NCBI RefSeq assembly: GCF_017591425.1
Contig: NW_024467104.1
Coordinates: 1,488,001-1,552,000, forward strand
Direction of reading: 5' to 3'
DNA from: Ochotona curzoniae
Lineage: Eukaryota > Chordata > Mammalia > Lagomorpha > Ochotonidae
DNA length: 64,000 nt
Below are positions 1-11,539 of the stretch, in pieces (the stretch's first letter is position 1; every line of letters starts with the position of its first letter). A program made the position numbers and the translations under genes. A model generated the notes under the pieces. It had not been told where the DNA came from. It made no database searches and worked only from the letters and a program-made list of their open reading frames with translations.

Positions 1-84
1 TGCCACCTACTTCCAAAAACCATTGTGGGTGGAGAGATTAACTGTACATCAAAGAGTTTTCCAAACTTCAAAACACTAGATAGG

Positions 85-240
85 ATGATAATGATGTTGA
101 TAACGAGCAAGTGTTTGCCATGCCAAGCATTAGCCTAAACATCTGCAACACATTATTTCAGATATTCACCTCCAATAAATTCATGAAGTAGACACAACCA
201 TAATTTCTGCTTGATAGATTAGATTCAGAGAAGTGATGAA
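85..240 (+). mobile_element. MIR-like SINE relic
   Basis: CAAGTGTTTGCCATGCCAAG followed by TTATTTCAGATATTCACCTC and a tail resembling the MIR core (loss of rank, local decline of identity). Identified from memory of the MIR pattern. Confidence 0.45.
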
Positions 241-264
241 TTTTTTGCACAAAATCATACGGCA

Positions 265-595
265 GGGGCCTGGCGCGGTGGCGCAAGTGGTTAAAGGTCC
301 TCGCCTTGCATGCCCGGGATCCCATATGGGCGCCAGTTCTAATCCCGGCAGCCCCGCTTCCCTTCCAGCTCCCTGCCTGTGGCCCGGGAAAGCAGTCAAG
401 GACAGCCCAAAGCTTTGGGAACCTGCACCCGCGTGGGAGACCCGGAAGAGGCTCCTGGCTTCGGATTGGCATAGTATCGGCCCGTTGCGCTCACTTAGGG
501 AGTGAATCATCGGACGGAAGATCTTCCTCTCTGTCTCTCCTCTCTGTATATCTGCCTTTCCAATGAAAAAATAATAAAAATAAATCTTTAAAAAA
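265..595 (+). mobile_element. CSINE (lagomorph C-repeat, pika type), near full length
   Basis: tRNA-derived SINE with A-box-like TGGCGCAAGTGG, B-box-like GTTCTAATCCC, the C-repeat body (CTCCCTGCCTGTGGCCCGGG) and an A-rich tail. It is flanked by target-site copies AAAATCATACGGCA at 251-264 and AAAATCATACAGCA at about 595-608. This copy is the best in the window for naming the family. Confidence 0.88.
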
Positions 596-609
596 AAAAT
601 CATACAGCA

Positions 610-1430
610 AAGCTCATTGAAGGATATAACTGAAATTTAAACCTACAACTATTCGGATTAGAGTTAATATTCTTTATTGTATCATTGTACTATTTATATT
701 TATATGCGATATACATAAATAATATATTATATCATATATTATATATATGAATAACAAATAATATATTAGTATATATAAGTACAAATTTTAGTTTTAATTT
801 TAAGCATATTTTAAAATATAAACATTGTATTTATATGTAACACATTTGTATAATTATACAAATATATAATATGTATTTGTATATAATATGTTTTAGCATA
901 TTATGAGAGTATTAAATACTCCACCTTCCAAAGTACTTTATCAAAAGGTCACTCACCCTGGGTTATAAATCCCTCAATACAGTGTGGAACTACAAGATAC
1001 TAAGTATGATACTGGCTAAGTCCCGCCCACTTTGTGCATCACTTGTTAAATGAGAATGTTGAATTCTAAGGTCTCTCAGACTCGTTCTTTTTAGGTTCCT
1101 GCCATTTTTTCTGGTCTTGATTCTTTATGGTGTAGTAGACACAGTTTAATCAAGTAGACACAGTAGGTAATCAAGCATTCAACTTACCTTGTTTATAAAC
1201 CCAATGAATAAGATACTACAAATACTATAGAGACTGTTGAAGGGAACTTCCTTGTCAAGTCAGCTCAGATTGGCGTATTTGGGATTTGGCTATTATTCCC
1301 TCACCCTCCTGATTTCTTAGTAAGTCAAATAAATAAATTAGTTTTGCTTGTTAATATGGAATTTTAGCATCAGTAACTTCATTTTGATGTGGTTATTTGG
1401 GCCTAGTGCATGTGCCCAGCCTGAACCAAT
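610..1430. other. AT-rich intergenic DNA
   Basis: About 680-900 is an ATATAT-rich low-complexity stretch. The rest shows no coding potential or repeat I can name. Confidence 0.5.
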
Positions 1431-1439
1431 GGCCTTCCT

Positions 1440-1700
1440 AGTGGTTTAGCCAACAATGATTCCCAACAGTGGAATTACTATGCCCCCAGTGGATAGCTGA
1501 AGCTGTCTAAAGCCAGTCTCAATGTCATGACTTAACCAGGAAGGGAAGGGGAATTCTACCTGACATCTAGTAGGTAGAATCCAGATGCTATTCAACAGCC
1601 TACAACAGTCCCAGGGCCACTCTCTTGCCCCGGAAACAAAGAATTATGTTGTTCAAAAGGTCAAGAATGCTGAAGTGAGAAACAGTAATATGGGGAGTGG
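1440..1700 (-). mobile_element. MER20-like hAT/Charlie DNA transposon relic
   Basis: Contains the recognisable series CCCCAGTGG, ACATCTAGTAGGTAGAATCC, CCTACAACAGTCCCAGGGCC, ACAAAGAATTATG and a terminal GAGAAAC. It resembles the element at 45300-45520, which supports the call. The 74-codon open frame from 1585 crosses it and is not a gene. Confidence 0.5.
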
Positions 1701-2029
1701 GGAGAAGACAGCCACAGCAACAAAGCAAAAGACAGCTGATTCACCAACAGCAACAGCAAACATCAGAAGGTATTTCAAAACATTTTTAGAAAATACAGCT
1801 AAAAAGTAATTTCATTTTGGTACCAAAAAAGTTTCAATCTTGTGTATATCATTACTTCATTCCTTCTTATTGGTGAACAGCATTCATTGTGTGGATGCAC
1901 CAACAGCTTTATTTATCCATTTTCTTGTTCAAAAGCATATTAGTTGTTTCCTCTTTGTGGCTCTTACAAACAAAAACTGCACTGAATTTTGCTGTGTAGG
2001 TTTTTCCTTGAACATAAACTTTCATTTCT

Positions 2030-3160
2030 CTAGGAAAGATACCCAGGAGACACATCTCACCAACAAAGATATGTGGAAACTGAAAGTAAAAGGATGGAAA
2101 AAGACATCCCAGGCTAATGGAAAAGAGAAACAAGCTGGTGTAGTCATTCTTATGTCAGATAATAGACTTTGACATGAAAATGATTAAAAGCAATGAGGAA
2201 GGACACCACATAATGATCAAAGGACCCATTCAGCAAGAAGAGATCACCATAACAAATGCATATACACCAAATGCCAGAAAATGCCTGTTCATTTCCTTTG
2301 CCCATTTCTTCACAGGGTTGTTTGTTTTGCCATCATTGAGTTTCTGAAGCTTTTTGTAAATCCTGGATATTATTTCCTCACCTGTTGTGCAGTTGTGCAA
2401 AGATTCTCTCACATTCTATTGCTTGCATCTTCACTTAGTTGACCATTTCCTTTGCTGTACAGAAGCTTCTTAGTTTGATACAGTTTCATTTGTCACTTTG
2501 GCTTTGACTTTTGTGCTCTGGGTGACTCTTCTGAGAAGTCTTTACTGGTGCCTCTCTTGCAGAATAAAAGAACAGATATTTTTCAAAATAACAAATTCAA
2601 ATGGCTTATGGACATATGAAAAAAATGCTCAGGCTCCCAAGATATCATGAAAATATAAATGAAAACCATATTGGAGTTCCACCTAACCCCGGTATTATTG
2701 ACCTACATTCAGAACTCTACTAACAACACAGGCTGGCACAGATATGAGAAGAAAGGCACCTTCCTTCACTTTTGGTGGGAGTGTAGGCTGGTACAACCAC
2801 AAAGGAAGTCAGTATGTAGAGGGCTAACAAAACTGAAAATTGACCCAGCTATCCCACTTTTGGGAATATTTCCAAAGGAAATGAAATCTGCCTATAATAA
2901 AATTACCTATGCTCTTATATTTACAATAGCACAATTGACAATACCAAAGACACGGAAAGAGCCCAGATGCCCTTTGAAAGAGCAGTGGATAAGGAAACTG
3001 GTACATCTACTCTGTTTATGAAGGACTAATATTACTGAAATAATGCAGGGAAAATCAGTGGGTTAAGGAACCTTGGAGAAGGGGGAGGGGAAATTCTACA
3101 ACCATTGGAGCTGTATCATCATAAAATTAAAGGAAGATTTAAAAAAAAGATAAAAAGCAA
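2030..3160 (+). mobile_element. L1 fragment with internal inversion
   Basis: Three blocks. 2030-2265 is sense L1 ORF2 endonuclease region (translated QETHLTNKDMWKLKVKGWKK). About 2268-2575 is antisense ORF2 3' region (CCCATTTCTTCACAGGGTTG, GCTGTACAGAAGCTTCTTAG). 2586-3160 is sense ORF2 end plus 3' UTR ([32 protein letters not shown]-rich tail). All ORF2 parts carry stops. Confidence 0.75.
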
Positions 3161-3214
3161 TATATTGTTTAATTTGTATGTTAAGTTGTATTAAATTATA
3201 CAAGTTAAAAATAC

Positions 3215-3790
3215 GGTTTTTAAATTTTTAACTTATTTTCCATGATACTATTTTGTAGGTATAGAGGTTCCCCCCTCCACTTTCCCTTTCTCCCTCCCTC
3301 TTCTGCCATGCCCCACTGTTTTCCCCCATATCATTACAGCAGCATAGTCCTTAGCAACAGTCACAAGCCCAACATTCTGCTATATAAGTGTGTCATGGCA
3401 TTGTAGGTATAGGCAATAGTAGAAAATCTAGTAACATATTGTCAAAGCTTGTCTGACAGTTTCATTAGGAGTTCTTTTATTCACAAGCAGAGATACATAC
3501 TGCAACCTGTCTTCACTTCCCAGTATGCTAGTCTCCGTTATGCAGTTCATCTTTGAGAATATATGTATATACGTGTTTACCTATATATATCTATAAGTTG
3601 CCTTATATCAGAGAAAACATATATTTTTCCTTTTCAGATTGACTTCTTTTCCTGAGCATAATGGTCTCCCGTTGGGAGCATTTTGTTGTACATGGTGATA
3701 TTTCATTGTTGTTAATGACTGAGTAGTAGTCCACATTTTTCAGGAAAAAACATTTGGTACAGCAGTAAGACATCCCTTGGAATACCCACA
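3215..3790 (-). mobile_element. L1 3' end (3' UTR and ORF2 tail), antisense
   Basis: 3215-3590 matches the reversed lagomorph-type L1 3' UTR also present at 27750-28075 and 48510-48650 (CTATATAAGTGTGTCATGGC, ATTGTCAAAGCTTGTC). 3600-3790 is reversed ORF2 tail (TTGACTTCTTTTCCTGAGCA, the usual L1 antisense series). Confidence 0.65.
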
Positions 3791-4040
3791 TCTAATATTG
3801 GAGTACTTGGATTTGAGCTCCAAGTCAGCTTCTGTTTCCAGCTTCTTACAAATGTGCACATTAGGAGGTAACAGTAATGGCTCAAATATATGGGCCTCCG
3901 TCATCCACATGAGAGATCAAAGATGAGCTCTGGTCTAACAAGAGCTTCAGGGTGAGTGTTTGAGGAATCAACCAGCTACATGAGATCACTCTCCTTCTGT
4001 CACTGTCTTCCTGTCTTCCAAATAAAAATAAATATCCGCA
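3790..4040 (+). mobile_element. Old, diverged CSINE
   Basis: Retains GAGCTCCAAGTCAGCTTCTG, a CTCTCCTTCTGTC-like tail and CCAAATAAAAATAAAT. Heavily diverged. Confidence 0.5.
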
Positions 4041-4139
4041 GCTTAGGCAACTTCCTAAATTACCTTGCACCTAGGTGAGTGTTACACAACTGGGAGAAAA
4101 ATAGCTGGCAAGAATTCTTATTTTTCTAATGATAAGCAG

Positions 4140-6795
4140 GGAAGGTGGGGAACGCTGGGTCAAGTTCACAGGTGTAGACGTTACAGACCACCAAGGAAGG
4201 GGGTCTTGGGACATACTGGAGTGGGAGCAGATGAGGGCATGCTTGACAGGGAAGGAATGATGTCTAGAGATCGCTACAGACTAGGCCACTGCACTCACAG
4301 GTGGACAAGGGATCTGAGATGGAGTGGCTTGGAGGGGCAAAACCAAGGGCCTGTCTGGATCAAGTCCACCTGCCCATGTGGAAGATCTGGGATGTGCTAA
4401 ATAGCATCACTCACTGCTTGTTGGCACTCACAAAAGCTGGGGCTGGGAAGCATGCCTGGCTGGACCATGCCATGGTGCTCACCCATGAATGTCAGAGCAG
4501 GGGATAGGCCATGTCAGGCTGGGATGCAGCATCCACCTGAATGTGAGAGAACTAGATCCTGGGAAAGAGTCTGTCAGCAATTCTAGACTCACCTCTGTAG
4601 GACTGCAACACACACTGATTTACACAGAAAGTGGGAGCAGTAAAGGGCCCTGCCAGGTTGGGCCACAGAACACCTGACAGGAACCCACGTGACTCTCACA
4701 GGAGCTGGGGCTGGAGAAGGATGAGTGGGGTCAGGCTTCCCCACAAGCACATGCAAAGGCTAGGACTGAGGGCAAACCTTGCCAAGCAAGACCACTGCCC
4801 CCACTGGCATGGATGAGATCTGGATTTGGGAGTAGTAACTTCATTACTAGTCCACAGATCCCTCTGGGTAGTACAGGAGCCAGAGCTGGGGGCAGGCCAG
4901 ACCGGACAAGGCTGCAGAACTAGTAAGAATTTGTGTGGGCCTAGTCTGGTAACAGTTCAGGCTGGGCCAAGTCCTGGAAACCTCTGGCAAGCATGAGAGT
5001 CAGGACAGATCTGGGCCACACATACTGGGCTGGGCTGCAATATCCACCAGCAAGAGCTGAGTCTCTGTGTGGGCCATGTTAGGCTGGACTAAAGCACCTG
5101 CTAGCATGTGCAAGATCCAGGGCTGGAAATGGGCCTGGTAGGAAACCTTGGGAACTCCCCTGCTGTGGGTGGACCAAGCTCAGCAAGCCTGAAGCACTTG
5201 TCAGCATGCATGTGGACTGGGCTCCAGCACCCACCTCTGCTCCCAAGAGCCAGAATGAGTGTGGGACAGGCCAAGCTAGGCTACAGCACTCTCTGGATCT
5301 CTCTGGGTCATATGAGAGCTGCATCTGGGATGGGCCAGACTGATCTAGGCTATAGCACCCATTGGTGAGATTCAGAATGAGTGTGAACCAGTTAGGCTAG
5401 GCCATAGCATCCACTGGTCAGTGCCAGGACTGCAGGCTGGCTATGTCAGCACCTGACAGCACACATGGCGGCAGCAGCTGACAGCACACATGGGATCTCA
5501 GTCTGGGAACAAGCCTGATAGAGGAACTTGGGGAACTCCACTGCTAAACACAGTTCCTGCTGATGAACCCAAGAGCGAGGATGGAAGCAGTCTAGACAGC
5601 ACCGGGCTGTAGCACATGCTGGCATATATGTGAGCAGGGTCTGGGGGCAGGTCAACACACACTATTATGAGTGAGACTCAGGACCAGGTGAAACCCAGGT
5701 TGGGTTGGACCACATAAGGACTGGCACGCATGAAAGCCAGAATGGGTACAGGCCAGCCAAGCTAGGCTGTAGCACACTCTGGTAAGTGTCAGGACTGGGT
5801 ACATATCATGCTAGGCTGGACTGCAGTATCCTTTGGCAGGTGCCAAGATCTGGGGCTGGAAATATGCCTGACAGGGAAACTGTGGGCCCTCCCTCTGCTA
5901 AGCTGTACCTCTTGCTAGTGAGCACAAGAGCCAGAGCTGGGGGCAGTACAAGCTGGACAAGGCAGCAGCACCTGGCCACAGGCATGAGGGTCAAGTCTGA
6001 GGGCAGGTAAACCACAGCACCTGTGAGCATGCACAAGTGATGGATGGGATGTTGGCTAGACCACAGCAGAGGCTGGCATGTGCCAAAACTGGGGTTGGGG
6101 GTGGGCCTGGTAGGAGCTATTGAGGTCATCAAAGGTGAGGTTTCTTGGGAAGGGGGCTCCCTACTGGACCACTGAACTCAGACCCTGGCCACAGAATAAT
6201 CATAGGCTGCACAGTCCAACCTTGGAGTGCATGTGTCAGGTCTGGGCCTCATCAGTTGCTGATGTCTGTGCAGTGGACACCATGTCCAGATGCACATGGG
6301 GACGCGACAACCAGCTCATCTAGGCCAGCATGGGATATCAACTGCTTCATCAGAGAATGGAAAACAGAATAGGTTGGACAAGTCTCCTCAGCAAACTTTG
6401 CAGCATGTTCCCGGGTCTGTGGAAACACTAAGGTAGAGTTTGTTAACCCATAGACCTTGGAGAAATGTTCTCAAACCCTGGAGCAATTAACCAACAATGT
6501 CTCAGGGCTATTGACTCCACTCAAGCAACATTCTCAGAATATTCTTCCCCACGTCAGATTCTCAATCATGTCATCAAAGAACTGTCCCCTATCCCCGGAT
6601 GTTGATGTAGTTTGATAACAAGCAATGCCCCCCACCTCCACACCCCCCAGACCCAGGAGAAAAACAAAGGACTGAAATGTGTGTCTCACCTTTTCCATTC
6701 CTGACCCTTCTCACCCTAATTGGAGGCCCACATGGGTATGCATGCCTTCATCTATGAAAGTCACATTCAAAATAAAATTTAAAAATGGCAATACT
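4140..6795 (+). repeat. GC-rich degenerate tandem-repeat element with unique 3' domain and A-rich tail (copy 1)
   Basis: From about 4480 to 6110 the sequence is built of degenerate units of roughly 55-70 bp around GGCCAAGCTAGGCTGCAGCA followed by CTGGCA-GTG-CAG-GCTGGGG-TGGGCCTG. From 6120 to 6780 is a non-repeated domain that ends in TTCAAAATAAAATTTAAAAA. The 3' domain and unit type recur at 28090-29310, so this is a dispersed element. The open frames in it are short and mutually inconsistent. It could be an SVA-like composite retroposon or a monomeric L1 5' region; I cannot assign it. Confidence 0.6.
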
Positions 6796-6799
6796 CCAC

Positions 6800-8160
6800 T
6801 TAATAAGTAAATAAAATTTTCACCAGACTTAAATGAAAACAAGAAGATGGGACTAGATAGATACGTGAGTACCTTTGCTATGTACAGGTGCAATAAAGAT
6901 TTGTGCATGTGTGTGTGGCTTGTATGTGTGTCTGATAATGTAAAAGACAAAGAATCATCAACATATGGTAGGAATAAAGACCATTGTAGATGACTTTCAG
7001 GTTTCCAGTGGGATTAGAGGCATTTATACAAATAACTGATAAATTTCTGTATGTAAATGAATTAACAGCTCAGCATTGACACACTGTACACGTGACAAAA
7101 GCAGAAACCGGAATGTGATCACCAGACGTTGACTGTCTCATTCTCTGCTCCTTTAAATGGTTAGCCTCATGGAACCACCTCTCTCTGACCAACATGAATG
7201 TGATTCCAGGCTGACTTGCAACTCTCTGCGTTCAGACACAACTGGGGTCTTTTATCCAGACCAGGTGCTAGGCACCTGTCTCCACCTAGCCAAATAATGT
7301 CAAAGTCTGTTTCTCCTGCAGGTACTTTTGAAAAAGAAAATCTCTTGTTGTAGATTTCAAGTTCACACTTGAAGCACTGACTGGACAAATGACATTCCTG
7401 AGAACAAAGTCAGCAGGAAATCAAGCTGATCATTCAAAGAGACAAGGACTAAATCCAGGAAAAAAAAATGATATTTTCCCAAGGTCTAGCCATGTCTGAA
7501 TACATACATAGTGTCAGACTTCTCTGCATTATGAGACAATAAACTATCTTTTACCTTCAATTTACATAGCAATAAATTCCATTCCACTGAACTGGATTTT
7601 TGTGTTTTGACATCTCTCAAGGGTAGAGTGCAGGTTGTTGAGCCAAGAGAAAAAGAAGTCATTTCCAGCCCACATGACTAGGAAAAGCCTCTCAGAAAAG
7701 CAAGGTCATGGCTCACCTTAGAGAAACAAAGGACAGGGTGACTTACAGCCAGAGGTAAGCTGGGTTTTACACATGTGTGAATGTAAAGTGTTTGGTGAGA
7801 TACTTTTACTGAAGTAGAGAGTTACAGATGGGAAGCAGGAAGGAATAAGGATGAGACTGCAATCCTGAATGCCAGGTTACCAAGCTCGGGAATTAGCCTA
7901 TATGCAAATAAAAAAATCAATGAAAGGTTTTAGTAAGGGTGTGATCTGCTGAAAATTACCCTTTCAGGAAACTCATTTCATGAGAGAGTCATCTCTAACA
8001 GATGCGTGACATGACTGTTCCCCTTCACAGCCTCCTAATCCTGGTGTTCTTCCCCAGTCTCCTCACTTTCTGATATCCTGCCACTCTGCCTTTTGTACTG
8101 ATTTATCCTCTCCCTTTTTTCATAGATGTATCTTTTGAAATATGTCTATTTACGACATTT
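6800..8160. other. Intergenic DNA without recognised features
   Basis: Read on both strands; no gene-like open frame and no repeat I can name. Confidence 0.45.
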
Positions 8161-8164
8161 TTAA

Positions 8165-8340
8165 AAGTCGATATACTTCCTAATGGACACGCTGCAGGAT
8201 GGATGAATCTCAAAATAATTACTGAATAAAAAAGATAAAGCAGAGCCATAAGGTATAGTTTCACTTATAGAAAATTATAGAAAGCTCAAAGGAATGCTCA
8301 TCAGTGACTGATGATGGGAGGAAGCATGAGCAGGTGATTG
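8165..8340 (+). mobile_element. Old L1M 3' fragment
   Basis: GGATGGATGAATCTCAAAAT, then a GTATAGTTTCACTTATAGAA-like sequence and AGTGACTGATG. This is the order seen near the 3' end of old L1M elements. Confidence 0.55.
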
Positions 8341-8648
8341 CAGACAGGCAGTATGCTGAAGATGAGGGACTAGCAGGTGATTGCAGGCACAGGGCTGGCG
8401 GAGGAGGAGAACAGAGAAGGTGATTGCAAGGGGAAAGGAAGGCTAAAGAGCTGGGAGAAGCGGGCAGGTGCTAAAAAAGAGGAAACAGACAACTTTGGAG
8501 GCACAATAGAATTTCCACTAACTTGAATAATGTCTTCGCAGGTGGAAGCATTCGCAAAGCTCAATGTACTTAAAATTCATTCATTTTATTGTATGTTGCA
8601 CTTCATACCGTTATACCTCAATGTAAATGATACCTCAGTAAAGCGGTT

Positions 8649-8649
<1 letters not shown>

Positions 8650-8702
<53 letters not shown>

Positions 8703-8704
8703 AC
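8650..8704 (+). repeat. (AC)n microsatellite
   Basis: About 27 AC dinucleotides, nearly perfect until ATACACACC. Lies at the left edge of a degenerate CSINE. Confidence 0.95.
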
Positions 8705-9020
8705 CGGAAGCAGATGTCCAGCCAGCCAGGGTTTGTGCACCAGCACTGAAGTGTATGGGTTTGTGTCCTGGCTTTGGCTTCTTGCTCCAGCTCTCTGCCA
8801 CTGCGTGCCCCTGGAGGGAGCAGTAATGGCTCCACAGTGGGTTTCCTGCCACCCACCTGGGAGGTGGGTTCTGGCGCTGACTCAGCCCTGGCTGTAGAGA
8901 GCAATTCTGGAGTGAACCAGTAAATAAATTCTCTCTTTTCTCTCTCCTCTCTCTTTTCCTCTCTCTCTTTGTCCCTCTCTTGCTCCCTCCCTCCCTTGCT
9001 GCTTCTATCCCTTTGTCTCC
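8705..9020 (+). mobile_element. CSINE, diverged
   Basis: Carries TGTCCTGGCTTTGGCTTC, GGGAGGTGGGTTCTGGCGCT, GTGAACCAGTAAATAAATTC and a long CTCT-rich tail in place of the usual TCTCTCTGTATATCTG. Confidence 0.6.
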
Positions 9021-9184
9021 CCGCCCCCCAATTACAATTTAAAAACTGCAAAACTCAGAAGTAACCATATGGTCCAGTTTGAAAGCAATAAACATAAGTA
9101 CTATACAACTACAAACTAATTTTCAAAATAGTTCAAGCTACATTCTATGATTTTGTTTTCAGCTGCTCCCATTCATCTTTATTC

Positions 9185-9515
9185 TTTCAAAAAATATTTA
9201 TTCATTTTTATCGGAACATCAGATATACAGAGAGGCAGAGAGACAAAGATCTTCCATCCACTGATTCATTGCCCAAATGGCCACAATGGCCGGGGCTGAG
9301 CTGATCCAAAGCCAGGAGCTAGAGCTTCTTCTGGGTCTCTCACCTGAGTACAGGGTCCCAAGGCCTTGGGCCACCCTCGACCGCTTTCCCAGGCCACAAG
9401 CAGGGAGCTGGATGGCAGTCTAGCATCATGGACAGGACATAAACTGGCACCATATGAGATCTCAACATGTTCAAAACGAAGATTTATCCAACAGGCTATC
9501 GCACCAGGCCCACTC
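9185..9515 (-). mobile_element. CSINE, antisense
   Basis: Starts with AAATATTTATTCATTTTTAT and runs through CAGAGAGGCAGAGAGACAAA, CCAGGCCACAAGCAGGGAGC and ends CGCACCAGGCCC. Well preserved. Confidence 0.82.
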
Positions 9516-9519
9516 ACCT

Positions 9520-11250
9520 TTATTCTAAATTCCTGAGGTTTTCATATTTTGTCACCATCCTAAGTAAATTTTTTCATTTTCTTAAGTCATATCAAATATA
9601 GTTCCAGACTGCTAACACTAGAGGGAAAAAGATGAGAAAGAAAAAATAATGAAAATCCTAAGTCAGGCCGTTACGGTGCTAGCACAGCTAAAGAACTTAA
9701 ATCTTGTACAGTTGAAGAGCATCAGGATTCAGGATGCCAGGGAAACTGAAATGTTGGAAGATGACTCAGCTTCATTCTGTGACAGTCACCCTTATTAAAG
9801 TTCATTTTTCTGCTATACAAAGCTATCATTGACCAGTTAACAGTCGTTGGTTTTCCTGTGTGTCAGTCCAGAAGCAGAATGCATTTTCTTATTCTTCATG
9901 ATAACCCCATAAGAAAAGTTCTCAATCTTCCCATTTCCCTCTCATTTGCTGTCACCTACCTTCTCTGATCATGAATCTTCTCCTATAGAGCAAAAATAGT
10001 AAAACTAGATGGTACTTCTTTCATTGATATGAATTTCTGTTTCTTTACTATATTGCAATACTAAACAGAGCATATAAAAGAACCACAGAAGATTCCGTTC
10101 TATAAAATAAACCCAGTCTGGGGTACTGGCTCCGTATGGCCATTTGTGAGTATGACTTGACTTTATCATTTGTTCAGCACACTCAGAACAGACGGAGACG
10201 ACAAGGAGATCCCTGCGTTCATAGACACAGCAGTGTCTGTGCATCAGGTCTATGGGACATAGCAAGGGCAGGGTAATAGGAGTCACCTACTCTGGCAGAA
10301 ACGCTATAGGTTGCTTTTGTTGTTTTTATTTTTTGCTTTTTATCACAGGTATTAATGAAACTACTTTTAAGTAACAATCTACCACCATGATCTGGGCCAT
10401 ATTCAGCCTTGGCTACTGGCTCAGGAATAAGCAATTTTCCCCAAAGCATGCAAAGCCAACAATGTCATATAGCAGGCCTCCCCACGCCCCCAGGCTGCCT
10501 GTTACATAGTCAGTTTATACTCAATATCAGTGTGAAGAGATTACACTTCAAACCAAGCCTAGAACCTCCAACATAGGAACCTGAAAATCTTGCAGTGCCT
10601 CCAAGGGCATAAGCCTCCTACAGAAGGCTACTTATAAAACTTCACGTGTTCAGCTCTTAACCCAGCAATTTTGCATTTAGAAATTTACTCTGAAAAAAAA
10701 AAAGAAATTTATTCTGAAGTTAGATCTCTAAATCAGTCAGGCAATGAAGATTATAAATAATAAATATCTATTTTTAAGAATATTTCCTAATTTAGGAGTA
10801 AGGCATCACAACTGAGAGCAATGAATCAGAGGAGAAAAGTGGTTAGATGAATATAGACAGAGGATGAATAATAGATGAACGGAGAAAGAATAATATCTGG
10901 ACAGAAGTAGATAATGGTAGATAAAATCATAGAGAATGAAGAAGCAGGAGCACCTCAAAAAGTTTGTAGAGAATGAAATTAAAGGAAAATGTGCATTTTC
11001 ACATTAACCTTCTGAATACTTCTAGGAGCATGGTAGAGGGACAGAGAGATGGTACAAAAAGAAACCAGTAAAAAAAATTAATAAGATGTTGAAGCTTTTT
11101 GACCCTGAGTGGTAGATATATGAGCATAAGGCATAAGGAAATGATTCTTGTGACTTTTATATAGATGTGAAATTTTTAAAAACAAAAAAATGGAGGAAAA
11201 TTGAACCAAAGTCCTTGGCTATGCAATGATTTTAAGTTTGTGGGTTCAAA
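9520..11250. other. Intergenic DNA; short MITE-like piece at 10950-11010
   Basis: CACCTCAAAAAGTTTGTAGA at 10951 resembles the inverted terminus of the small DNA transposon better seen at 33460-33580. The remainder shows no supported feature. 10690-10710 and 11175-11190 are A-rich. Confidence 0.4.
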
Positions 11251-11259
11251 AACTTTCTG

Positions 11260-11530
11260 GCTCCATGTGTAAGACGTCCCTTGGGATGCCCCATCCCATA
11301 TCAGGATCCTGATTCCAGTTCCAGTCATTCCAATCCAGCTTTCTATTGACGCACATTCTGGGTAGCAGACAGAGGTGGGACAATTATGTGGACCCCATCC
11401 ACCCATATGGGAGACCCAAGTTGACATCTGGGCTCTGGCTTCAGACTTTTCCATCCTTTGCTCTTGTGGGCACTTGTGGGATAAACCAGGACATGAGCGA
11501 GCTCACTCCTCTTCACCCTCCAGTAAAGTG
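11260..11530 (+). mobile_element. CSINE, diverged
   Basis: CTCCATGTGTAAGACGTCCC, CACCCATATGGGAGACCCAA and CTCTGGCTTCAGACTTTTCC follow the order of the C-repeat body. The 3' tail is short. Confidence 0.55.
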
Positions 11531-11539
11531 ATAATAATT

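Noticed and set aside
265..340. tRNA gene at the start of a SINE
   Set aside because: A- and B-box-like sequences are present, but there is no cloverleaf with an anticodon arm, and the sequence continues into a C-repeat body. It is a SINE head.
4480..6110. CRISPR-like array
   Set aside because: Units are degenerate, unequal in length and without distinct spacers, and the DNA is mammalian. It is a minisatellite-like block.
4065..6323. Gly/Arg-rich open frames in the GC-rich element
   Set aside because: They are short, in different frames, and not preserved in the second copy at 28090-29315.
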